This document shows positions 1 to 6,323 of a stretch of 23,992 nucleotides of DNA, piece after piece. Both the position numbers and the translations under genes were made by a program. The stretch lies in the NCBI GenBank assembly GCA_016209665.1, contig JACQVT010000937.1:1-23992 (forward strand), read 5' to 3'. The notes under the pieces were generated by a model. It saw only the letters and a list, made by a program, of their open reading frames with translations, was not told where the DNA came from and ran no database searches. The DNA is from Planctomycetota bacterium (GTDB taxonomy: Bacteria > Planctomycetota > Phycisphaerae > UBA1845 > PWPN01). The first letter of the stretch is position 1. Each line of letters starts with the position of its first letter.

Positions 1-236
1 CCGTGGAAGAAGTACAGCATCCGGTAGTTCCGTCCCTGGAGGGCGACGCGGAGTTCATAGATGTCGTCTCGCAGGTAATCAGCCTCCGGGCGTCGCAACT
101 CGTGACCCAGCTCCCGGAGTCGCTCGATTCGGACACGACACTTCGCGACAGCCTTGACCGCGATGCTGTCCATCCAATCCAAGAGCGGCACGCTCCCGTC
201 GTCCTCCCTGTAGAAAACCACCCTTGTTCGAGGCAC
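1..236 (-). CDS. RelE/HigB-like (phage Gp49-like) toxin, 3' end cut by window edge
   Basis: This open frame runs off the left edge of the window, so only the first 78 codons are seen. It begins at a GTG; an in-frame TGA lies two codons upstream, and a GGGGA motif stands about 9 bases before the GTG. The residues VVFYREDDGSVPLLDWMD, then REL..ELRRPEADYLRDDIYELRV and GRNYRMLYFF, follow the pattern of the phage-derived Gp49-like/HigB branch of the RelE superfamily: a short N-terminal strand, a helix, then ElR...yRvlYf strands. Known members are ribosome-dependent mRNA interferases, often encoded just before an Xre-type antitoxin. Any antitoxin would lie outside this window. The family call is by eye. 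Activity cannot be judged because the C-terminal catalytic part is missing. Confidence 0.72.
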   Translation of the reverse strand, partial: MPRTRVVFYREDDGSVPLLDWMDSIAVKAVAKCRVRIERLRELGHELRRPEADYLRDDIYELRVALQGRNYRMLYFFH

Positions 237-402
237 GTATTCTCATCCCCATTCTTCGCAATTTTGAGACGTTTGTCAAGCCGCGGGCGCCGGTCTTGTT
301 CAGCCGCCCTTACCGGGTCAGCGTGGCCATAGGCCGAGGCAGATTGTACAGGTAACGGAAACTGACGCCAGTGGGTGGCTGGTCGCTCGAGCAAGAGGGC
401 AT

Positions 403-408
403 TATAAT
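403..408 (+). promoter_or_regulatory. Perfect -10 box (TATAAT) upstream of the exported amidohydrolase
   Basis: TATAAT stands about 50 bases before the ATG at 460. The matching -35 position (around 380-385, TGGTCG) is poor, so this is a -10-only prediction. The rest of the 237-459 intergenic stretch shows no gene or other recognisable element. Confidence 0.4.
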
Positions 409-459
409 GACCACCAGAACCGGTGCCACAGATTTCAGTCAAAGGAATAACAGGACGAC

Positions 460-1422
460 ATGCTCATGCGGTGTGACGCCATCGCGATCGTTGTCGTGTT
501 CCTGGCCATGAGCGTCTGGGCAGTGCCCTCGGTCGGCGGCGGTGCTTCCGCCAGCCAGCCGGCTGCTGAGCAGCCGTCGGGCCCGGGCCGGCTCCGCGTG
601 GCTTCCTGTCAGTTCCCGGTCTCCAGCGACGTGCGGGCGAACGGGGAGTGGATTCGCAAGCAGGTGCGGACCGCCCACGAGCAGCACGCCGATATCGTTC
701 ACTTCCCCGAGGCGGCCCTGGCGGGTTATGGGAACGTCGATCACACCTCGTTCGACCACTTCGACTGGGCCGTGCTGCGGGCCGAGACCGAGTCGATTCT
801 CCGCCTGGCCGCGGAACTCAAGGTGTGGGTCGTCCTGGGAACCATGCACCGGCTCACCGGCGAGCACAAGCCGCACAACTGCCAGTACCTCATCAATGCG
901 GAGGGCCGGATCGTCGACCGCTACGACAAGCGGTTCTGCACCACCGACGATCTGAAGTTCTACACGCCCGGCGACCACTTCGTGACCTTCGAGATCAACG
1001 GCATCCGCTGCGGGCTGCTGATCTGCTACGACGTGCGTTTCCCCGAGCTGTACCGCGAGTACCGCCGGCGGAACGTGCAGGTGGTCTTCCACTCGTTTTA
1101 TAACGCCCGCATGACGCCGGACAAGATCCTTCCCCAGATCATGCCGGTGACGGCTCAGGCCCACGCGGGCATGAACTACATGTTCCTGTCGCTGACCAAC
1201 TCGTCGGCCCCGCTGAGCTGGCCTTGCCAGTTCATCACGCCCGACGGCCTCGTGGCGGCCAGGCTGCCGGCCAACGAGCCGGGCGTGCTGGTGAACCTGA
1301 TCGATACCACCAGAAAGTACTACGACGGCAGCCACGACCAGCGGCCGTTGGCCCTGGACGGGCACCTCAGCAGCGGCGAAACGCCCGACGACGAGCGTTC
1401 GAAGGACCGGCGATCCTACTGA
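460..1422 (+). CDS. Exported carbon-nitrogen hydrolase (nitrilase superfamily)
   Basis: The 320-residue protein belongs to the nitrilase/amidase superfamily. The Glu-Lys-Cys triad is visible: E84 in HFPEAALAGY, K157 in RYDKRFC and C189 in LLICYDVRFPE. These enzymes hydrolyse or form amide bonds from nitriles, amides or carbamoyl compounds; the substrate here is unknown. Residues 1-22 form a hydrophobic signal-like segment followed by a Ser/Ala/Gly/Pro linker, which is unusual because most family members are cytosolic. The start ATG is preceded by an AGGA-containing stretch. The last 20 residues are charged and probably disordered. It stands alone: the next gene is convergent and the gene to the left points away. 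The export call rests only on the N-terminal hydrophobicity. Confidence 0.88.
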   Translation: MLMRCDAIAIVVVFLAMSVWAVPSVGGGASASQPAAEQPSGPGRLRVASCQFPVSSDVRANGEWIRKQVRTAHEQHADIVHFPEAALAGYGNVDHTSFDHFDWAVLRAETESILRLAAELKVWVVLGTMHRLTGEHKPHNCQYLINAEGRIVDRYDKRFCTTDDLKFYTPGDHFVTFEINGIRCGLLICYDVRFPELYREYRRRNVQVVFHSFYNARMTPDKILPQIMPVTAQAHAGMNYMFLSLTNSSAPLSWPCQFITPDGLVAARLPANEPGVLVNLIDTTRKYYDGSHDQRPLALDGHLSSGETPDDERSKDRRSY

Positions 1423-1591
1423 TACGCAAACCAGTGTTTGCGTCGCGGCCGACCTGGAGGTCATCGCGACCGGCTTGAGTATCCGGTTCCCACACGACCA
1501 CGAGAATGCCCAGGCCGACTTCGCTGATGGTGAGGGCGAGGGCGAGCAGCATCACAACGGAACCTAAGGGATGCCCTCGGTGACCTGCCAT
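1367..1591 (-). CDS. Possible small single-pass membrane protein (uncertain)
   Basis: An open frame follows the P-type ATPase stop almost directly: a TTG lies at 1630, two bases after the stop, and an ATG at 1591. From the ATG it encodes 74 residues with one strongly hydrophobic stretch (GSVVMLLALALTISEVGLGI) followed by a polar Arg-rich tail. It overlaps the 3' end of the convergent amidohydrolase by 56 bases. No family was recognised. The position behind the ATPase would fit a small accessory membrane peptide, but chance coding in GC-rich DNA is equally possible. Confidence 0.22.
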   Translation of the reverse strand: MAGHRGHPLGSVVMLLALALTISEVGLGILVVVWEPDTQAGRDDLQVGRDANTGLRISRIAGPSNARRRAFRRC

Positions 1592-1631
1592 ACACAACAC
1601 GAAGGCGTCTCCGTCGCCGGGCGCTCGCAAC

Positions 1632-3470
1632 TCACGCTCTCATGCGAAGAAGACGAGCCGAATTCAGCACGACTGCGACGGAACCGACGTTGTGAACGAT
1701 CGCAGCCATGATCGGCGAAAGCCACCCAACGCTTGCGAGGAGAATCGCGATCCCGTTGTAGAGAACCGCAAACACGAGCAGGTTTTCCCGGATACGGCGC
1801 TTCGCGCGGCGGCCAAGGCGGATGAGTTCCGGTACACGCCCGACATCTGGATTCAGAACCCCAATGGGGGCCGTCTCCAAGGCGAGCGGAGAAGCGCCGG
1901 CGCCAAATGCCGCGCCGACGTAGCTACTGGCCAGCGCGGGCCCGTCATTCACGCCGTCCCCCACGTAGAGCACCTTAGCCCCGCTGGCCCGCAAGCGTTC
2001 GAGGTGTTCGACCTTCTCGTGCGGGAGTAGCCCGCCTTGCGAAGAATCGATCCCAACCTGCTCCGCCAGTCGCCCAACGGCGGCGGCGCGGTCGCCAGAC
2101 AGGAGATGGATATCACGAAGCCCGAGCTTTCGCAGTTCGCCCACCGCGGTTGCTGCCGAATCCCGGGGTGGATCTTCTAAGATGATCGCGCCTACCGACC
2201 GCTGGTCGCGCTCCACCCACAGCACGCTGCTGGCGTTGACATTCTCAAGGTTTGGGGTGGCCGACTCCATGAATCGCTGCCGGCCTACACGCACGGAGCA
2301 TCCGCCTACGACGCCGCTTACTCCCAACCCTGTAGTGCTCTGAAACCCCTCGACCGGCATGATTGGCACGTTGCGCCGCTGCGCCTCTCGGACCACGGCC
2401 TCGGCCAGGGGGTGCTCGCTCTTCTGCTCCACGCTAGCGGCCCACGACAGCACTTGATTCTCGGTCTGCCCGTTCAGTGCGACGATGCGGCTCAGGCTCG
2501 GGCGCCCGGAGGTCAGCGTTCCCGTTTTATCGAATACAACCGCGTTGACTTCGCCAACGGCCTCCAGGAACTTGCCGCCTTTGATCATCAGGCCGCGGCG
2601 GGCAGCCGCTCCGAGTCCCGCGACCACGGCGGTCGGTGTGGCCAGGATTAGCGCGCATGGACACCCTACAACCAACACCGAGACGCAACGGATGAAATCG
2701 CCGCTCCAGAGCCACACGAACGCTGCCAGCGTAACAATTGCGGGCGTGAACCATCGGGCAAAGGCGTCGGCGCTGCGAACGATCGGTGCCTGGTGTGACT
2801 CGGCATCCCGGATCAACGCGACGATCTTGCCAAGGGATGAATCCTCACCGACGCGTGTGGTCGCCACCGTCAAGGCGCCTCCTTGAACCAGACCGCCGGC
2901 GAAGACCGGCGTGCCAACTTCCGCTTCGACTGGCATGGACTCCCCGGTGACTGCTGCCTGATCGACCGAGGCGCTCCCTTCGACCACCTGTCCGTCAACG
3001 GGAACCTTCTCACCCGGCTTCACCAGTATGTGCTGCCCGGGGCGGACTTCCGCGACGGGCACGACACGTTCGATACTGCCGTCGATGATGCGCGCCGTCT
3101 CGGGGGCCAAATCTACCAGCGACTCAATGGCCCGTCGTGCCCTGCTGGACGTGAACGACTCCAGCAGACTGCCGAGAATCATGATGAAACTGACGGTCGC
3201 CGCGGTGAGGTACTCGCCGATGATCAGCGCGGCGACGATCGCCAGGCTCACCAACTCATCGACGTTCAGTTGTCGACCGAGCAAGCCCCACACCGCCCCA
3301 TGGAGGATGCGCCCGCCGCACAGTGCCGTGGCCAGCAACGCCAGGCCGGTCTCGACAAGCGGTTGGGGATGCCAGAGCCGAAGCATCCAGCACGCACCGA
3401 TGGCCAAGCCGGCCGCTGATGTCATTGCGACCTGTTTCGTAATGCCTCGATCTCGAAAGCGGGCAATCAT
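1632..3470 (-). CDS. Heavy-metal P1B-type ATPase (metal exporter)
   Basis: The 612-residue protein carries the full P1B-ATPase signature: actuator TGES at 175-178, transmembrane metal site CPC at 270-272, phosphorylation motif DKTGT starting at D314, the HP pair at 353-354, and GDGVND at 504-509. It should couple ATP hydrolysis to metal extrusion across the inner membrane. There is no N-terminal HMA metal-binding domain; the first helices begin near residue 15. The metal is uncertain. Helix 7 has the YN pair (571-572) of copper pumps, but helix 8 reads HNVGS..VVLNSARL, not the copper MxxSS or the zinc DxG pattern. ATG start with a weak GGAA. It lies 25 bases after the RcnR-like regulator and should share its promoter. 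The adjacent regulator suggests Ni/Co or another divalent metal. Confidence 0.95.
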   Translation of the reverse strand: MIARFRDRGITKQVAMTSAAGLAIGACWMLRLWHPQPLVETGLALLATALCGGRILHGAVWGLLGRQLNVDELVSLAIVAALIIGEYLTAATVSFIMILGSLLESFTSSRARRAIESLVDLAPETARIIDGSIERVVPVAEVRPGQHILVKPGEKVPVDGQVVEGSASVDQAAVTGESMPVEAEVGTPVFAGGLVQGGALTVATTRVGEDSSLGKIVALIRDAESHQAPIVRSADAFARWFTPAIVTLAAFVWLWSGDFIRCVSVLVVGCPCALILATPTAVVAGLGAAARRGLMIKGGKFLEAVGEVNAVVFDKTGTLTSGRPSLSRIVALNGQTENQVLSWAASVEQKSEHPLAEAVVREAQRRNVPIMPVEGFQSTTGLGVSGVVGGCSVRVGRQRFMESATPNLENVNASSVLWVERDQRSVGAIILEDPPRDSAATAVGELRKLGLRDIHLLSGDRAAAVGRLAEQVGIDSSQGGLLPHEKVEHLERLRASGAKVLYVGDGVNDGPALASSYVGAAFGAGASPLALETAPIGVLNPDVGRVPELIRLGRRAKRRIRENLLVFAVLYNGIAILLASVGWLSPIMAAIVHNVGSVAVVLNSARLLRMRA

Positions 3471-3495
3471 CCATGGTTCCGTTCACAAATGGGTA

Positions 3496-3774
3496 TCACT
3501 TCAAGTAAGCTCGTATCACGTCGAGAAGCGTCTCGGTCGCTCGGCTTTGTTCGGCCGTGAGCGGCTTGCGAGCATCGTGGACGTGGTGCAGGATGTGGCC
3601 CCGGATCAGTTCGCACATCAGGGCGTTCATGGCCCCCCGGCAGGCCGCGATGGTCTGCAGCATGGTGTCGCAATCCTGCTCCGCCTCAAGGGCCTTCTCG
3701 ATGGCCTCGACCTGGCCGCGGATGCGGCGGACGCGGTGCAGCAGCTTTTGCTTGTCCTGGATGGTATGGGCCAA
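3496..3774 (-). CDS. RcnR/CsoR-family (DUF156) metal-sensing repressor, TTG start
   Basis: All-helical, tetrameric metal sensor of the CsoR/RcnR/FrmR family, which releases DNA when it binds metal. The TTG at 3774 was chosen because a GGGAGG ribosome site lies 8 bases upstream and the 92-residue product (MAHTIQDKQKLLHRVRRIRG...) matches family length; a longer frame from 3849 would run through the promoter. With this start the residues are H3, C35, H60 and H64, the positions E. coli RcnR uses for Ni(II)/Co(II). Copper CsoR proteins use Cys-His-Cys, and FrmR has Glu at 64. Two extra cysteines, C45 and C54, are present. It is first in an operon with the P1B ATPase and likely represses itself through the operator at 3821-3847. 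The Ni/Co assignment is inference from ligands. Confidence 0.9.
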   Translation of the reverse strand: MAHTIQDKQKLLHRVRRIRGQVEAIEKALEAEQDCDTMLQTIAACRGAMNALMCELIRGHILHHVHDARKPLTAEQSRATETLLDVIRAYLK

Positions 3775-3820
3775 CGGACGGTCCTCCCGGGCAACCTGGC
3801 GCTTGACAATGGACTCGACA

Positions 3821-3847
3821 CCCCTATAGTATACCCCAGTAGGGTAC
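3821..3847 (-). promoter_or_regulatory. RcnR/CsoR-type operator overlapping the promoter
   Basis: A perfect inverted repeat TACCC-N5-GGGTA spans 3832-3846 on the plus strand and fills most of the 17-base spacer between the -35 and -10 boxes. Just beside it, plus-strand TATAGTATACCCC resembles known DUF156-family operators (C/G tract flanked by AT-rich TATAGTATA sequence, as recalled for FrmR and RcnR). Repressor bound here would block RNA polymerase directly. Binding is inferred. Confidence 0.72.
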
Positions 3848-3854
3848 ATGACAA
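3826..3854 (-). promoter_or_regulatory. Sigma-70-like promoter for the regulator-ATPase operon
   Basis: Reading the minus strand: -35 TTGTCA (3854-3849), 17-base spacer, -10 TACTAT (3831-3826). TATACT, two bases upstream, is an alternative -10. It lies about 50 bases before the TTG start at 3774 and contains the operator inside the spacer. Confidence 0.6.
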
Positions 3855-3914
3855 GGGCTTGTTTTTGAGTTCTTGGCCGTAACGGAGACTCAGGGCACGA
3901 CGTCTCGTCCGGTA

Positions 3915-3943
3915 TGGCGAGGTCGGCGAGACGCCGATAGAAT
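3915..3943 (+). promoter_or_regulatory. Possible promoter for the RND efflux operon
   Basis: The -10 candidate TAGAAT (3938-3943, five of six consensus) lies 17 bases after a weak -35, TGGCGA. If used, transcription would start near 3950. It lies about 70-90 bases from the operator on the divergent side, so shared control by the RcnR-like protein is possible but not shown. Confidence 0.35.
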
Positions 3944-3986
3944 GCATTCGATGGATAGACGCACCCAGATATGCCGATCGACCGCG

Positions 3987-4445
3987 ATGGGGGGCTTCCG
4001 CCGGATGCTTCGGTGCCGATTCCCCTGTTTGCTCTCGGCGGTGGGCCTGTTTCCCGTATTAGTCCTCGGGCCCCTCGGGCCTGGCACCATCGTCATTCAC
4101 GATCACCAGGAAGAGGTTCTTCACGCCCACAGGGTTCATCCGGCATCCGGCGGAGGCGGTGCGGCCCGCGTCGGGCACGATCACCCGGGAGGAACGGTCG
4201 TTGACCTTGAAGGCACGCGGTTCGTTCTGACGCTCCCCGACCTACCGCGACTCTCCACACATGTGCAGGGGTCCGGTCTTCAGGTGAAACCCTTGCCGCC
4301 CCCGGTTGTCATCGCGAGCATCCTGCCCGAGGACATGGTTCTATCTGCCGTCGATTTCGGGGTGCGGGCTCGGCCGGTAGCGCCATTGCGCGCACACGAT
4401 ACGATGACCAGCCTCCTGCTGGGCGGTCACTCCCTCCTGATCTGA
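3987..4445 (+). CDS. Small His-rich exported protein ahead of the RND pump
   Basis: About 152 residues and no recognised family. A short basic N-terminus (FRRMLRCRF) is followed by a hydrophobic segment (LLSAVGLFPVLVLGPLGPG), consistent with a signal peptide or anchor. After it come closely spaced histidines: IHDHQEEVLHAHRVHP and GHDHPGG, with more to the C-terminus. It stands first in the same direction as the CzcB/A/C-like genes, so a periplasmic metal-binding or metal-buffering role is a reasonable inference. The start is uncertain: the frame is open from 3873, with ATGs at 3942, 3951, 3987 and 4005. I chose 3987 because it lies downstream of the putative promoter and gives a normal signal-peptide n-region; 4005 has a G-rich stretch upstream and is also plausible. 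Confidence 0.6.
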   Translation: MGGFRRMLRCRFPCLLSAVGLFPVLVLGPLGPGTIVIHDHQEEVLHAHRVHPASGGGGAARVGHDHPGGTVVDLEGTRFVLTLPDLPRLSTHVQGSGLQVKPLPPPVVIASILPEDMVLSAVDFGVRARPVAPLRAHDTMTSLLLGGHSLLI

Positions 4446-4556
4446 TCTGATCTTCCTCTCGTTCGGCTTCGTCTTCGGTGTCGCCGTGCGCTGTGTTTTG
4501 CGCGGGTTGTGCCTTTCGCGTTTGTCTGGTACCCCAACTGAAGCTAGGACCTTACC

Positions 4557-6308
4557 ATGAAATGCCTTGTCTTCATCATGATCTTCTCTGCCGCCATGGC
4601 CATTGGTGCCATGGCCGGCTGCAATCGCAAGAACCCTGCTTCCTCCGGCGATCATGGACATGCACCGGTCGCCCAGGGCGCCAACGGGGGAGCTGCCCAC
4701 GCCGAGGAGAATGGACTCGACCCGATCAGCGTGACGCTGTTCACGCCCAAGGTCGAGTTGTTCATGGAGTACCCGCACCTGGTGCGCGGGCAGAAGGCGC
4801 GGTTCCTCGCCCACCTGACTGTGCTGGCCGCGGGTGAGCCGGTGCGTGCCGGGACGTTGGTCCTGGAGGCGACTGGGCCGGACGGCAAACCGCTCCAGGT
4901 GAAGCTGGATGCTCCGGCACGCGATGGGCTGTTCACTCCAGAACCGACATTCGATACGCCCGGCTCCTACAAGGCCCGGCTGGTCCTGCAAAGCTTGCAG
5001 GTGGAGGAGGCCATTGACCTGGGGGAGCTGGTTGTCCACGCCGACGCAGCCGCTGCGGCGAAGACTGCCGAAGCGGCGGCCGGTGAAGACCCGCCCGGGG
5101 CCATTCCCTTCCTGATGGAGCAGCAGTGGAAGATCGCGATGCTCATGGGCCAAGCCAGCAAGCAGACGCTCACCCGTCGTCTGACGTTGCCCGGCCAGAT
5201 CGTCGCCCCGCAGGGAGCGGAAGCGGTCATCAGCCCGCCCGTGGCTGGCCGTCTGATGCCGCCCGGGGCCGGTAGAATCCCGCGCGTCGGAGATCGGGTG
5301 GAAGCCGGACAGGTGCTGGCGATGATCGAGCCGCCCCTGCCGCTCACCGAGGCCATTCAACTCTCCGCCAACCAGGCCCAAATCCGCACTTTGGAAACGG
5401 AATTGGCTCTCCGCTCGTTCGAGATGCACTCAAAGGCTCTTGAAGTTGAAAGGTCGATCGTGCAGGCCAGAACCCGGCTGGACTTCGCGCGGCGGGCGTT
5501 CGATCGAGCCGCGCGCCTGCGGGAACAGGGCGCCGGCAGCGAGGCCCAGCGGGAACAGGCCGAAGAGGAACTGCGTCTGGCCCAGGCCGAGCATGACAGT
5601 GCCTTCGCCGTCCAGAAGCTCTACCAGGAGTCGCTGGCCCAACTGCCCCGGCTTAGGCCGACCACTCGGCCGGAGGAAGCCAACGTGAGCGTCAGTCAGA
5701 TGCATATGCCTCTTCGAGCAGCCATCTCCGGCACCATTATCTCAGCCGAGCACATTGAAGGCGAGCACATCGATGCCCACCAGGAGGTCTTCCGCATCGT
5801 CAATACCGACCACGTCTGGGTGCTGGCCCACATCTCGGAGTTCGACCTGGCCGAGGTGGGGCCGACACCGGACGCCACCTTGACGCTGGCGGCATACCCG
5901 GATCGCTCGTTGGACATCACCGCGTCGGGAGGCCGGCTGGTCAACATCGGCACGGTGGTCGATCTCGAGTCCCGCACCGTGCCCATCCGATACGAACTCC
6001 CCAATAAGGACGGCCTGCTTCGCGTTGGCCTGTTCGCAGACGTTCACCTGGCGACGAAGCGAGCCGCCGACGTGATCGCCATCCCGGAGGAAGCCATCGT
6101 CCTGGACGCCGGTCGGCCGACGGTCTACGTCATGCTCGAAGGCGAGACCTTCCAGAAGCGCGAACTCACGCTCGGCATCCGCGACCAGGGTTTCGTTGAA
6201 GTGACCAGCGGCATTAACGAGGGCGAGCGGGTCGCTACCCGTGGAGCCTACGAAATCAAGCTCGCTTCGTTGTCACCCGAGTCCTTCAGCCACGGCCACG
6301 CGCACTGA
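4557..6308 (+). CDS. RND efflux periplasmic adaptor lipoprotein (CzcB/CusB-like)
   Basis: 583-residue membrane fusion protein that would bridge the inner-membrane pump and the outer-membrane channel. The N-terminus is a lipoprotein signal with lipobox MAGC (C22), followed by a His/Gly/Ala linker (GDHGHAP). Residues 55-165 form an extra N-terminal beta domain seen in metal-type adaptors. A barrel-sandwich half motif (ISPPVAGRLMP...GDRVEAGQVLA, about 225-257) precedes a coiled-coil hairpin (about 265-365), then the second half (AAISGTIISAEHIEGEHI, about 388-405), beta-barrel and membrane-proximal domains to about 565. The C-terminus ends HGHAH, a possible metal site. ATG start with AGGA seven bases upstream. 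It lies 15 bases before the permease gene. The metal is not readable from sequence. Confidence 0.93.
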   Translation: MKCLVFIMIFSAAMAIGAMAGCNRKNPASSGDHGHAPVAQGANGGAAHAEENGLDPISVTLFTPKVELFMEYPHLVRGQKARFLAHLTVLAAGEPVRAGTLVLEATGPDGKPLQVKLDAPARDGLFTPEPTFDTPGSYKARLVLQSLQVEEAIDLGELVVHADAAAAAKTAEAAAGEDPPGAIPFLMEQQWKIAMLMGQASKQTLTRRLTLPGQIVAPQGAEAVISPPVAGRLMPPGAGRIPRVGDRVEAGQVLAMIEPPLPLTEAIQLSANQAQIRTLETELALRSFEMHSKALEVERSIVQARTRLDFARRAFDRAARLREQGAGSEAQREQAEEELRLAQAEHDSAFAVQKLYQESLAQLPRLRPTTRPEEANVSVSQMHMPLRAAISGTIISAEHIEGEHIDAHQEVFRIVNTDHVWVLAHISEFDLAEVGPTPDATLTLAAYPDRSLDITASGGRLVNIGTVVDLESRTVPIRYELPNKDGLLRVGLFADVHLATKRAADVIAIPEEAIVLDAGRPTVYVMLEGETFQKRELTLGIRDQGFVEVTSGINEGERVATRGAYEIKLASLSPESFSHGHAH

Positions 6309-6323
6309 AAGGAGCCTGAGCCC

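Noticed and set aside
439..1464. 341-codon minus-strand open frame
   Set aside because: Antisense to the amidohydrolase, whose catalytic triad and family motifs are intact.
3775..3849. N-terminal extension of the RcnR-like regulator (MYPTGVYYRG...)
   Set aside because: It would translate the operator, and the TTG at 3774 has a strong ribosome site and gives family-length protein with His at position 3.
4437..4451. Three tandem TGATC units at the end of the His-rich gene
   Set aside because: Only three short units, partly within coding sequence; no sign of a larger repeat array.
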